Source: Actinoplanes sp. KI2
Lineage (GTDB): Bacteria; Actinomycetota; Actinomycetes; Mycobacteriales; Micromonosporaceae
DNA: 64,000 nucleotides
Direction of reading: 5' to 3'
Assembly (NCBI RefSeq): GCF_025630775.1
Contig: NZ_JAOSZE010000038.1
Span: 43,217 to 107,216 of the forward strand
Shown in pieces: positions 26,311 to 33,652 of this stretch. How positions within the stretch are numbered: the first letter of the stretch is position 1; every line of letters starts with the position of its first letter. The notes under the pieces were generated by a model that did no database searches, was not told the origin of the DNA, and saw nothing but the letters and a program-made list of their open reading frames with translations. A program made the translations under genes and the position numbers.

Positions 26311-26505
26311 TCAAAAGCGGTCAAACTCGTGAGCCTGGACCCCGCGGACGAAATCGTTCCACTGTGCTCGCGTGACGCGAATCGCCTCCCGCTTCGGGTT
26401 CTTCCCGTCGCGCACGGCAACCGAATCCCCGTCGAAGGCTACTTCCACACAAGCGCCAGTCGAGCAGAACGTACTCTTACGCCACTCCGTTGTGGGCCGA
26501 GCCAT
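26311..26505 (-). CDS. DUF397 protein
   Basis: A 64-residue DUF397 protein starting MARPTTEWRKSTFC, with GACVEVAFDGDSVAVRD and the end WNDFVRGVQAHEFDRF. The alternative start at 26514 adds three residues. It lies between the XRE regulator and the second DUF397 copy, on the same strand. Confidence 0.88.
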   Translation of the reverse strand: MARPTTEWRKSTFCSTGACVEVAFDGDSVAVRDGKNPKREAIRVTRAQWNDFVRGVQAHEFDRF

Positions 26506-26569
26506 CACTTCCACCTTCCCGTATCTTCACCGTCCACCCTTCTAGGCGGCACGCATCAAACTCCGGGTG

Positions 26570-27460
26570 TCAGGCGCGGTCGAGGCGCGCTCGGAGCGCG
26601 GTCGCCGCGGCCGCGATCGCCCGGATACTCTTCTCCTCGTTCAACGACCGGCTCCATGCGTCCTCGAACATCTCGCGATGGAAGGCCACGTCCTTGGGGT
26701 CGTGACTGAAAGAATCCTCGGTGTAGAACTCGCGATACAGCATGGCATCCTCGAATTCGTCCGCGATGTCGACGATCGAGAAATAGCCGGCCGAACCCAG
26801 CACCGCCCCTTCCCCCAAGGAGATTATGCGGACGAAGACGTTCGGCCGCCGGGCGAGATCGGCAAGCAGGTCGAGCTGATCGGCCATGACGGCGAGCCCC
26901 CCGACCTCGCGCTGAATCACCGACTCGTCGAGAATGATGTAGTGCCGGGTGCTGTCGGTCGACTCCAGAACCGCTTCTCGACGACGTATCCGCACATCAC
27001 GTCGCACCCGCCGTTTCTCGTCGTCGAACACGGCGCTGAAGATGCCGAGGACATGTTCGGCGTATTCGGATGTCTGAAAGCTCCCCGGCACCAGCATCGG
27101 AGAATAAAGCCGGATCTCTGCCGCCTCCGCCTCGAACTGCACAAGCTGCAACATCGGAGTGGTCAGATACTCGCGATACTCCGGCTTCGTCCACCAACGC
27201 TGGCGGCGGGAGACCCTCGCCTCTTCCTGGAGCTGCTCGATCTCCTCCGGATCGGTGACGCCGTAGAGATCGAGCAGCGCGCGCAGGTCGGTGCCGGAAA
27301 TGGCGTTGTCACCGGCTTCGATGCGCTGGACTTTGGACAGCGACCAGCCCATGCGGTCGGCCACAGCGCCCTGACTCAGGCCGATGGCGTCGCGGGCGCG
27401 GCGCAGCGCCAACCGCACCCGTCGACGGGCGACGGCTGGAGACTCGCCCTGACCGGCCAA
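26570..27460 (-). CDS. XRE-family transcriptional regulator with DUF5753 domain
   Basis: A 296-residue regulator. The N-terminal HTH is GLSQGAVADRMGWSLSKVQRIEAG (about residues 27-50). The C-terminal DUF5753 domain includes PMLVPGSFQTSEYAEHVL and the RRDVRIRRREAVLES region. It starts with TTG at 27460. This XRE-plus-DUF397 arrangement is a widespread actinomycete module linked to development and secondary metabolism. Upstream are several short inverted repeats. Confidence 0.92.
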   Translation of the reverse strand: MAGQGESPAVARRRVRLALRRARDAIGLSQGAVADRMGWSLSKVQRIEAGDNAISGTDLRALLDLYGVTDPEEIEQLQEEARVSRRQRWWTKPEYREYLTTPMLQLVQFEAEAAEIRLYSPMLVPGSFQTSEYAEHVLGIFSAVFDDEKRRVRRDVRIRRREAVLESTDSTRHYIILDESVIQREVGGLAVMADQLDLLADLARRPNVFVRIISLGEGAVLGSAGYFSIVDIADEFEDAMLYREFYTEDSFSHDPKDVAFHREMFEDAWSRSLNEEKSIRAIAAAATALRARLDRA

Positions 27461-27508
27461 AGTTCCGATCCCATCCGTTACCGGTAGTGAGCCTGCCGCA
27501 CCTCAGGT

Positions 27509-27534
27509 AGCTATACCGCAGGTACAGTACCGTC
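27509..27534 (-). promoter_or_regulatory. Candidate XRE promoter/operator region
   Basis: The gap upstream of the XRE start contains GGTAGCTATACC-like and GGTACAGTACC repeats, and on the minus strand CTGCGGTATAGCT with a TATAGC -10-like core. The octamer CTGCGGTA also forms half of the 18-bp palindrome at 28201. Boundaries are approximate. Confidence 0.35.
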
Positions 27535-27573
27535 GACAGGCCCACCGCCGCGGGGTTTGCCGCGCGGGTTGAC

Positions 27574-27990
27574 TCAATTGAGACCATCGCCGACCTGCTC
27601 GAGGACCCGCCGAAGGGCTCGCCAGGCGGCGTCGAACTCCCGGTTCGGGCGTTCGAAGATCAGCACCGACACGCCCCAGCGCATCGCCCAGAGCTGGGAA
27701 CACGCCCGGCGCCGGGCCGCCCGGCAGTCGGCCGCATACCAGGCGCAGGCGGCCGCGAACAGCAGCACCCCGATCGGCAGCAACCACCCGCCCAGGGGAC
27801 CGGTCACCACCACCAGCACCAATGCCGGCCCGCCCAGGCACCAACTGCGGCGGCAGGCCGGCGTCGCGATCCGGTAGGCGCGGTAGTCGTGGAGGTCGGT
27901 GATGACCCAGACCTGCCAGCCGTGCGGTACCCGCACCCGGATGAGCCGACCCGTGATCACCAGGCTGGCTGATCTGAAAAAGACAGTCAT
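27574..27990 (-). CDS. DUF6232 family membrane protein
   Basis: A 138-residue protein with the DUF6232 start MTVFFRSASLVITGRLIRV followed by WQVWVITDLHDYRAYR. Two hydrophobic segments follow (about residues 53-65 and 69-85). Function unknown; these proteins are common in streptomycetes and relatives. The ATG has a strong SD (GGAGGTG) about 10 bases upstream. Confidence 0.75.
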   Translation of the reverse strand: MTVFFRSASLVITGRLIRVRVPHGWQVWVITDLHDYRAYRIATPACRRSWCLGGPALVLVVVTGPLGGWLLPIGVLLFAAACAWYAADCRAARRRACSQLWAMRWGVSVLIFERPNREFDAAWRALRRVLEQVGDGLN

Positions 27991-28007
27991 TCTTCTTCAC
28001 CTCCTCC

Positions 28008-28040
28008 CGGGTGGCTCTTGCACCAACCCGGAAAGGAGGA
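28008..28040. promoter_or_regulatory. Inverted repeat containing two opposed Shine-Dalgarno sequences
   Basis: Imperfect inverted repeat: CCTCCTCCCGGGT on the left arm and ACCCGGAAAGGAGG on the right. The left arm is the SD of the minus-strand DUF6232 gene; the right arm is an SD for a short plus-strand ORF at 28046. In either transcript the other arm could pair with and mask the SD. Confidence 0.5.
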
Positions 28041-28045
28041 GAAAG

Positions 28046-28111
28046 ATGGCGTTTGACAGGCACTCCCTTCCCCTCTCCGGGGTCGGAGGCCCGAAGCGGC
28101 GCTCCAGGTAG
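28046..28111 (+). CDS. Candidate 21-residue small ORF
   Basis: ATG preceded by AAAGGAGGA at 6 bases' distance, an excellent ribosome-binding site. The peptide is 21 residues, starting MAFDRHSLPL and ending in the basic PKRRSR. Its stop lies inside the left arm of a strong terminator. No homologue is known to me. It is an isolated plus-strand unit, with minus-strand genes on both sides. Confidence 0.4.
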   Translation: MAFDRHSLPLSGVGGPKRRSR

Positions 28112-28134
28112 GACTGGCGCGCCGCTTCCTTTTG
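28093..28134 (+). terminator. Rho-independent-like terminator after the small ORF
   Basis: Stem GAAGCGGCGC / GCGCCGCTTC (10 bp) extended by CCAG/CTGG with a 6-base loop, followed by CCTTTTG on the plus strand. It overlaps the stop codon of the small ORF, supporting a short plus-strand transcript. Confidence 0.65.
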
Positions 28135-28200
28135 TCTGACCCCAAACGATGACTCTGTACGGTCAGTATGCGGCCAATCGGACGTGAGAGCTAGACAGCA

Positions 28201-28218
28201 ATCTGCGGTACCGCAGAT
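28201..28218. promoter_or_regulatory. 18-bp perfect palindrome, probable operator
   Basis: ATCTGCGGTACCGCAGAT is a perfect 18-bp palindrome about 210 bases upstream of the DUF6232 start and 70 bases beyond the ABC exporter stop. Half-site CTGCGGTA also occurs upstream of the XRE gene. Confidence 0.5.
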
Positions 28219-28288
28219 AGGAATCCTAACAAGGGCGACATAGCGCCCATGAGTGAATCGGAATCGTGCACATAGGAGCAACGGAGGG

Positions 28289-30010
28289 TCAGGAGCGGGA
28301 CTGCCAGGCCTCCCACAGCTCCGCGTAGCGGCCGCCCGCGCCGACCAGTTCGGTGTGGGTGCCCTCCTCCAGCACGGTGCCGTGTTCGAGGACCACGATG
28401 CGGTCGGCGGTGGCGGCCTGGGTCAGGCGGTGGGCCACCAGCAGGGTGGTGCGGCCGCGGGTCGCGGCCAGCGCCGACTCCTCCAAGGCCCGCGCCCCGG
28501 CGCTGCCCGCCTCCGCTGTCGCCTCGTCCAGGATCGCGACGGCCGGGTCGAGCAGCACCAGGCGGGCCAGCGCGAGCTGCTGGCCCTGGGCGGCGGTCAG
28601 GGGATACCCGCCCTCGCCGACCAGCGTGTGCAGGCCGTCCGGCAGGGCCACCGCCCAGTCGAGGGCGCCGACCGTGGCCAGCGCCTGGCGTACCTCCAGC
28701 AGGGACGCGGACGGGCGGGCCAGTCGCACGTCCTCGACCAGCGGGCCGGCGAAGACATGGGTCTCCTGGCTGATCACGGCGATCACGCCGGGCGCCAGGT
28801 CTTCGACGGGGATGCCGCCGGCGTACGCCGTACCGCATTGTGGGCGCAGGATGCCCGCGGCGATGGATGCCACCGTGGTTTTTCCGGCGCCGGTGGAGCC
28901 GACCAGCGCGACCCGCTCGCCCGGCGCGACCCGCAGGGTGATCTCGCGCAGCACCGGCACCCGCTCGTCGTAGGCGAAGCACACGTGGTCCAGCTCGAGG
29001 TCCGCCTTGTCCAGCCGGATGTCGCCGGCCGGCGCGACCGGCAGCGTGCCGACACCGACGAGCCGGGCCAGGCTCGCGCCGGCCTCCTGGATCTCGTCGA
29101 AGGTGAACAGGATCATCCCGATCGGGTTGAACAGGCGGTGGAAGAGCACGGCCGCGGCCGCCGTCTCGCCGACCGTGACCCAGCCGGCCCGGACGAACCA
29201 GAAGCCGGCCGTCAGGATCGTGGCGAGGCCGGCCAGCTCGGCCCGGTTGATCCGGCCGACGAAGCGGGTGAACAGGGTGAATACCCCGATGGACAGGTCT
29301 CGCGCGCGGGCCGACGCGGCGTCGATCGCGGTCAGATGGCGATCCTCGATCCGGTACGCGTGGACCGTCCGCACCCCCTGCAGGCTCTCCATCAGCAGTT
29401 GCGAGCGGGCGCCGATCGCCGCGCGTTCCCGGGCGTAGATCGGCGCCGAGCGGGGCAGATACCAGCGCAGCGCGGCCAGGTAGAGGGGCATGGCGGCGAG
29501 CCCGGCCAGTCCGAGCCGCCAGTCGAGTCCGAACATGGCGGTGACGCTGAGCGTGGCCAGCAGGACCGCCGAGATGACCGTGGGCAGCACCTCGGTGGCG
29601 GCCGTCCCGATCGCGGCGACGTCGGCGCCGACCCGGGAGAGCAGGTCGCCGCGCCCGGCCCGGTCGAGCACCGTGGCGGGCAGGCGCAGCGCGATGCCGA
29701 CGGTCTCCTCGCGCAGGGTGGCGAGGATTCGTTCGCCGAGGCGGCTCACCAGGGTCGTGGTGGCGCCCGAGGCGACGCCGCCGATCAGCGCCGCGACCGT
29801 CACGACGAGGGCGATCGGGACGAGGGCGGCGGGGTGGGCGCCGCCGCGTACGAGATCGACCAGGCGGCCCAGCGCGGTCACCGGAACCACCGACGCCGTC
29901 GCGGCGACCAGCCCGGCGGACAGCGTGATCGCCAGCTCGAGCCGGCGGCTGCGCAACTGGGCGAGCAGCCACCCACCGGTCTGCGCCGGCGTGGCGACGG
30001 GCAGGGTCAT
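28289..30010 (-). CDS. ABC exporter half-transporter B (intact Walker A)
   Basis: A 573-residue exporter subunit with an N-terminal six-helix membrane domain and C-terminal nucleotide-binding domain. Walker A is GSTGAGKTT and Walker B AILDEAT, both intact, but the signature is LTAAQGQQ rather than LSGGQ. The partner gene upstream has the opposite pattern, so the two should form a heterodimer with one working ATP site. Start ATG 30010 is the third copy of a duplicated ATGACCCTGCC junction. Cargo unknown. Confidence 0.88.
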   Translation of the reverse strand: MTLPVATPAQTGGWLLAQLRSRRLELAITLSAGLVAATASVVPVTALGRLVDLVRGGAHPAALVPIALVVTVAALIGGVASGATTTLVSRLGERILATLREETVGIALRLPATVLDRAGRGDLLSRVGADVAAIGTAATEVLPTVISAVLLATLSVTAMFGLDWRLGLAGLAAMPLYLAALRWYLPRSAPIYARERAAIGARSQLLMESLQGVRTVHAYRIEDRHLTAIDAASARARDLSIGVFTLFTRFVGRINRAELAGLATILTAGFWFVRAGWVTVGETAAAAVLFHRLFNPIGMILFTFDEIQEAGASLARLVGVGTLPVAPAGDIRLDKADLELDHVCFAYDERVPVLREITLRVAPGERVALVGSTGAGKTTVASIAAGILRPQCGTAYAGGIPVEDLAPGVIAVISQETHVFAGPLVEDVRLARPSASLLEVRQALATVGALDWAVALPDGLHTLVGEGGYPLTAAQGQQLALARLVLLDPAVAILDEATAEAGSAGARALEESALAATRGRTTLLVAHRLTQAATADRIVVLEHGTVLEEGTHTELVGAGGRYAELWEAWQSRS

Positions 30011-30054
30011 CGCAGCACCGCCGCGCGGCAACCGGAGTCAACAGGCAGGGTCAT
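30007..30054 (-). CDS. Mini-ORF 2 in duplicated ABC junction (15 residues)
   Basis: Encodes MTLPVDSGCRAAVLR. It starts at an ATGA overlap with mini-ORF 1 and its TGA overlaps the start of ABC subunit B. It fuses the first five codons of subunit B to the last codons of subunit A. Probably a by-product of duplication, possibly translated for coupling. Confidence 0.35.
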   Translation of the reverse strand: MTLPVDSGCRAAVLR

Positions 30055-30098
30055 CGCAGCACCGCCGCGCGGCAACCGGGGTCAACAGGCAGGGTCAT
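30051..30098 (-). CDS. Mini-ORF 1 in duplicated ABC junction (15 residues)
   Basis: Encodes MTLPVDPGCRAAVLR. It starts at the ATGA overlapping the stop of ABC subunit A and ends in an ATGA overlapping mini-ORF 2. It differs from mini-ORF 2 by one residue. A relay of re-initiating ribosomes through both would be needed to reach subunit B by coupling. Confidence 0.35.
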   Translation of the reverse strand: MTLPVDPGCRAAVLR

Positions 30099-31618
30099 CG
30101 CAGCACCGCCGCGCGGTACCCGGGGTCGACGGCGGCGAGCGAGGCGTGCGTGCCGGTCGCGACGACCTCACCGTCGCGCAGGACCACCACCCGGTCGGTG
30201 ACGGCGAGCAGCGCGGGGCTGGTGGTCACGATCAGGGTGCCGAGCGTGGAGCCGGGGCTGTGCCGCAGGTCGCGGATGCCGCGGGCGATCGCGTGCTCGG
30301 TGACCGCGTCGACCGCCGTGGTGGGGTCGTGCAGCACCAGCAGCCGCGGCTTGGCCAGCAGCGCGCGGGCCAGGGCGAGGCGTTGCCGCTGACCGCCGGA
30401 GAGGGCGGAGCCGCGCTCGGCGATCGCATGGTCGAGCCCGTCGGGGTGGGCGTCGACCACGTCGTCGGCCGCCGAGGCGTCCAGGGCCTCGTCGAGCCCG
30501 TGCGGCCGGGACAGCACGATGTTCTCCCGGATCGTTCCGGAGAACAGCTCCGGGTGATGCGGCGCCACCAGCACGTCCGGCGAGCCGTCGTCGTAGAGCG
30601 ACAGCAACTTCGACGGATCGGTCTCGACCACCACCCCGAGACACTCCCCGGACGTCGGCAGCACCGGCGGATCGACGGCGACCTCGGCGTACGGCGCGAC
30701 CGAGAGCACCTCGGCGATGCGATCGGCCGAGGCCCGGGCGGTGGCCACCCAGTTGGGCGCCGCCGACAGCGTCCCGAACGGCTCCCCCAGGAAGCCGGCC
30801 AGCCCGATCACCGTGACCAGCTCCCCCGCGCTGATCCGCCCGGTCAGCGCGAACCACCCGGCCAGGATCGCGATCCCGCAGGCCAGCAGCGTGCTCACGG
30901 TGGTCGACGCGGCCTGGAACCCGCCCTGGGTCCGGGCCGCCAGCAGCGTCGCGTGCAACGACTCCCGGCTCACCGTGCGGTACCGGTCGCCCGCGGCCTC
31001 CTGCGCCCCGAACCCGCGCACCGGCCGCAACCCGGTGACCAGGTCGGTCGCGAGCGACGACGCGCGTCCGGCGACCTCCTGCCGGATCGCCACCCGCCGG
31101 GTGATCAGTGGTGCCGCTCGCTGCAGCGCGATCAGCACGACCGGGGTTCCGAGCAGGACCACCAACCCGAGCGGTACGGAGATCAGGCACAGCCCGACCG
31201 CGCTGACCGCCGTCGCGACCAGCGCCCCGAAGATCCGGGGCACGTAGTCCAGCAGGTAGGACGCGTGCTCGGCGTCTGTCGTCGAGATGGTCAGCACGTC
31301 ACCGGTACGCACCTCGGCGCGCGGGTCGAGCACCCTGGCCGCCACCTCGAGCCGCAGCGCGTGCGACTCGTCGGCCAGCGCCCGCATCAACTGCCGGGCG
31401 CCGGTCCGATACGCCGTGGTCAGCAGCAGGAACAGCAGGCCGAGCAACCCCACCCACTCGGCCAGCCGCACCAGCGAGCCGGTCGCCACCGCCCGGTCGA
31501 CCGTCTCGCCGATGAGGATCGGCACCGTCGCCTCGCACGCCTGATGCGCCGCGATCAGGCCGCACCCGGCCAGCAGCCGCCATCGGTTGCGGGCCACCGC
31601 CCGCCAGAGGATGCTCAC
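30095..31618 (-). CDS. ABC exporter half-transporter A (degenerate Walker motifs)
   Basis: A 507-residue exporter subunit with six N-terminal helices and a C-terminal nucleotide-binding domain. The signature LSGGQRQR is intact. There is no GxxGxGKST: the corresponding stretch reads GVVVETDPSKLLSL. Walker B is LLVLHDPTT, with His-Asp in place of Asp-Glu. Together with subunit B this gives one canonical and one degenerate ATP site, as in TM287/288-type exporters. The GTG start overlaps the stop of a short upstream ORF. Confidence 0.86.
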   Translation of the reverse strand: MSILWRAVARNRWRLLAGCGLIAAHQACEATVPILIGETVDRAVATGSLVRLAEWVGLLGLLFLLLTTAYRTGARQLMRALADESHALRLEVAARVLDPRAEVRTGDVLTISTTDAEHASYLLDYVPRIFGALVATAVSAVGLCLISVPLGLVVLLGTPVVLIALQRAAPLITRRVAIRQEVAGRASSLATDLVTGLRPVRGFGAQEAAGDRYRTVSRESLHATLLAARTQGGFQAASTTVSTLLACGIAILAGWFALTGRISAGELVTVIGLAGFLGEPFGTLSAAPNWVATARASADRIAEVLSVAPYAEVAVDPPVLPTSGECLGVVVETDPSKLLSLYDDGSPDVLVAPHHPELFSGTIRENIVLSRPHGLDEALDASAADDVVDAHPDGLDHAIAERGSALSGGQRQRLALARALLAKPRLLVLHDPTTAVDAVTEHAIARGIRDLRHSPGSTLGTLIVTTSPALLAVTDRVVVLRDGEVVATGTHASLAAVDPGYRAAVLR

Positions 31619-31698
31619 CGCCGGTGCCGGCAGACGCGACGCTCGCCGTTCGGAAGGCGGTCCGGCCCGACCGCGAGGTCTCGTACGCCCCGACTCAC
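31615..31698 (-). CDS. Candidate 27-residue Arg-rich leader peptide of the ABC operon
   Basis: GTG start at 31698 with AGGGAGGA four bases upstream. 27 codons, ending in an Arg-rich run (ERRVCRHRR). Its TGA overlaps the GTG of ABC subunit A (GTGA). The ABC gene itself has no good SD, so its translation may depend on this ORF. Arg-rich leaders ahead of export genes can act as stalling sensors; that role is inference. Confidence 0.45.
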   Translation of the reverse strand: MSRGVRDLAVGPDRLPNGERRVCRHRR

Positions 31699-31856
31699 TG
31701 CGTCCTCCCTAGCCGAATCAAATACCGACATTGGCGCGACGGGCTCAGCAGATCAAGAGGCGGACTTGCCGGATCGGGGGCCGGACCCCCGCGTACGAGG
31801 CGGCGAGAACATGTCGCATCGGAGACCACCGGGGCAGGCTAGCCCAACCCGATGTC

Positions 31857-31880
31857 GTAACTTTCCGTAATATCGATCGA
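31857..31880 (+). promoter_or_regulatory. 24-bp motif shared with the PAS gene upstream region
   Basis: This stretch reads GTAACTTTCCGTAAT followed by ATCGATCGA. It matches 55653-55676 at 20 of 24 positions, all four differences being transitions. Here it is flanked downstream by GAAAGTTTAC, making a loose inverted repeat with GTAACTTTC. Lies between the ABC operon leader and the rsmE stop. Confidence 0.4.
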
Positions 31881-31889
31881 ACTGAAAGT

Positions 31890-32624
31890 TTACCAGCGAC
31901 CGAGGCGGGCGGAGAGCACGGCGAGCGCGGCGACCCCCGCGGTCGAGGTACGCAACACCTCGCGCCCCAACCGCACGGCCACCGCCCCCGCCTCCTCGAA
32001 CGCGGCCCGCTCCGCATCCGCGATGCCGCCCTCGGGACCCACCACCAGCACGATCTCCCCGCTCGACGGCAGCTCGGCGGAGGCCAGCCGCACGGTCGCC
32101 TCCTCGTGCAGCACGAACCCGGCCGCCGCGTCGGCCAGCCGGGCCGCGACCTGCTTGGTCGAGCAGTCCGGGTCGCCGCCGACGACCGGCAGCCAGGCGC
32201 GCCGGGCCTGCTTGGCCGCCTCCCGCGCGGTGGCCGCCCACTTCTGAAGCGACTTCGCCCCCCGCTCGCCCCGCCACTGCGCCACCGACCGCGTCGCCGC
32301 CCAGGGCAGGATCTCGTCCACCCCAATCTCGGTCATCGCCTGCACGGCCAGCTCGCCCCGGTCGCCCTTGGCGATGCCCTGCGCCACCACCAGCCGCGGG
32401 TCGGCGGCCGCGGTGTGCTCGCGGGCGGTGACCCGCACCTCGACGGCGCCCTTGCCGACGGCGGTGACCTCGGCGGTGGCGAGGCCGCCGCGGCCGTCGG
32501 CGAGGATCAACGCCTCGCCGGCGCGCAGCCGCTGCACCGTGGCGGCGTGGTGGCCCTCCGGCCCGGTCAGCGTGTAGGAGGAGCCGGCAGGCAGGTCGTC
32601 GACCAGGAACAGGGGTGCGGACAC
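31890..32624 (-). CDS. rsmE: 16S rRNA m3U1498 methyltransferase RsmE
   Basis: A 244-residue SPOUT methyltransferase. N-terminal PUA-like region with LTGPEGHHAATVQRLRAGE. SAM-binding knot motifs VGPEGGIADAE and LGREVLRTSTAGVAAL. Methylates U1498 of 16S rRNA. In the ancestral order it lies between dnaJ and the HIT/phoH genes; here inserts separate it from both. Confidence 0.95.
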   Translation of the reverse strand: MSAPLFLVDDLPAGSSYTLTGPEGHHAATVQRLRAGEALILADGRGGLATAEVTAVGKGAVEVRVTAREHTAAADPRLVVAQGIAKGDRGELAVQAMTEIGVDEILPWAATRSVAQWRGERGAKSLQKWAATAREAAKQARRAWLPVVGGDPDCSTKQVAARLADAAAGFVLHEEATVRLASAELPSSGEIVLVVGPEGGIADAERAAFEEAGAVAVRLGREVLRTSTAGVAALAVLSARLGRW

Positions 32625-32631
32625 CGGAGAA

Positions 32632-33603
32632 TTATGCGCCGCCGGGCCGGTGCGTCAGCACCGTGACCACCGCGAGCAGGGCGCTGACCATGGCGGCGAG
32701 CACCGCGAAGCCGATCCGCGACCGGCTCGGGCGACACGGCCAGGCGCCGCCGGCCGGCGTCCTGACCGATTCCAGCACGATCGCGCTCAGCGCCGCGCCG
32801 GCTTCGTCCACGCTCAACCGGTCGGCCGGCTCGTACCGCAGCAGGCCGGCGAGCACGCCGATGAGCGGGCCCGCCCGCCGTGGCGGGTCGGGGCGCTCAC
32901 CGGCGATGGCCAGCAGCGTGGCGTCGACCGTCGGCCGCGCGAACGGCGGCCGGCCCTCCACCGCGTAGTAGAGGGTGGCGCCGACCGACCACAGGTCCGA
33001 CTCGGGCAGCGAGATCCCGTCGATCAGGCGCTCGGGCGCGAGGTATTTCGGCGAGCCGAGCACGATGCCGGCCGCGGCCAGCGCCCGCAGCCCCTCGGTG
33101 GTGACCGCCGGGCCGAAGTCGGTGAGCATTGCCCGGCCGTCCTGGGCGATCAGCACGTTGCCGGGTTTGATGTCCAGATGCAGCAGGCCGGCCCGGCGCA
33201 CGGCGAGCAGGCCGTCGAGCATGGCCAGACCGATCGCGGCGACCCGGACCGGCGGCAGCGGGCCGGACTCGTCGATCACTTCCTGGAGCGGGCGGGAGGG
33301 AACGTACTCCATGACGATCCACGGCTCGTCGTCCGGGATCACGTCGAAGATGCGTACCACGTTCGGGTGACCGATGCGGGACAGCTCGCGCGCCTCGTGG
33401 ACGGTCCAGGCGAAGAACAGGTCGCCGGCGTCGGGCGCGAGACCCTCCGGCAGGGCGCATCGCTTGATCGCGACCAGCCCGTCGTCGGTGTGGTCGCGGG
33501 CCAGCCACACCCGGCCCAGACCACCGGCTCCCAGGGGCTCGACCAGCAGGTATCGATCGGCGATGAGCTGACCCGTCCGCACCGGGTACACGTGCGATGT
33601 CAC
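32632..33603 (-). CDS. Serine/threonine protein kinase, membrane-anchored (copy 1)
   Basis: A 323-residue Hanks-type kinase. Gly loop LGAGGLGRVW, VAIK Lys, catalytic loop HLDIKPGN (His-Leu-Asp rather than HRD), DFG, and YLAPERL. The kinase domain spans about residues 15-270, then a single membrane helix near the C-terminus (IGFAVLAAMVSALLAVVTVL) with almost no outer domain. Seven bases before rsmE. Close paralogue of the next gene. Substrate unknown. Confidence 0.9.
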   Translation of the reverse strand: MTSHVYPVRTGQLIADRYLLVEPLGAGGLGRVWLARDHTDDGLVAIKRCALPEGLAPDAGDLFFAWTVHEARELSRIGHPNVVRIFDVIPDDEPWIVMEYVPSRPLQEVIDESGPLPPVRVAAIGLAMLDGLLAVRRAGLLHLDIKPGNVLIAQDGRAMLTDFGPAVTTEGLRALAAAGIVLGSPKYLAPERLIDGISLPESDLWSVGATLYYAVEGRPPFARPTVDATLLAIAGERPDPPRRAGPLIGVLAGLLRYEPADRLSVDEAGAALSAIVLESVRTPAGGAWPCRPSRSRIGFAVLAAMVSALLAVVTVLTHRPGGA

Positions 33604-33652
33604 GCGATGAGCTCGATCCGGAGGCGCGGTGCGGACACTCCCGCACCGTACG

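Larger units (their letters stand above)
30007..30126 (-). repeat. Triplicated stop/start junction (44-bp period) in the ABC operon
   Basis: Three copies, 44 bases apart, of the sequence joining the 3' end of ABC subunit A to the first codons of subunit B. ATGs occur at 30098, 30054 and 30010, each overlapping the preceding TGA. The copies differ at a few positions. Confidence 0.95.

Noticed and set aside
27573..27582. CTCAATTGAG palindrome at the DUF6232 stop as an operator
   Set aside because: Only 10 bp and overlapping a stop codon; likely chance.
28253..31870. A 1205-codon open frame on the plus strand opposite the ABC exporter genes
   Set aside because: It is the antisense shadow of two clear ABC subunits; composition is low-complexity Gln/Arg/Gly typical of high-GC antisense frames.
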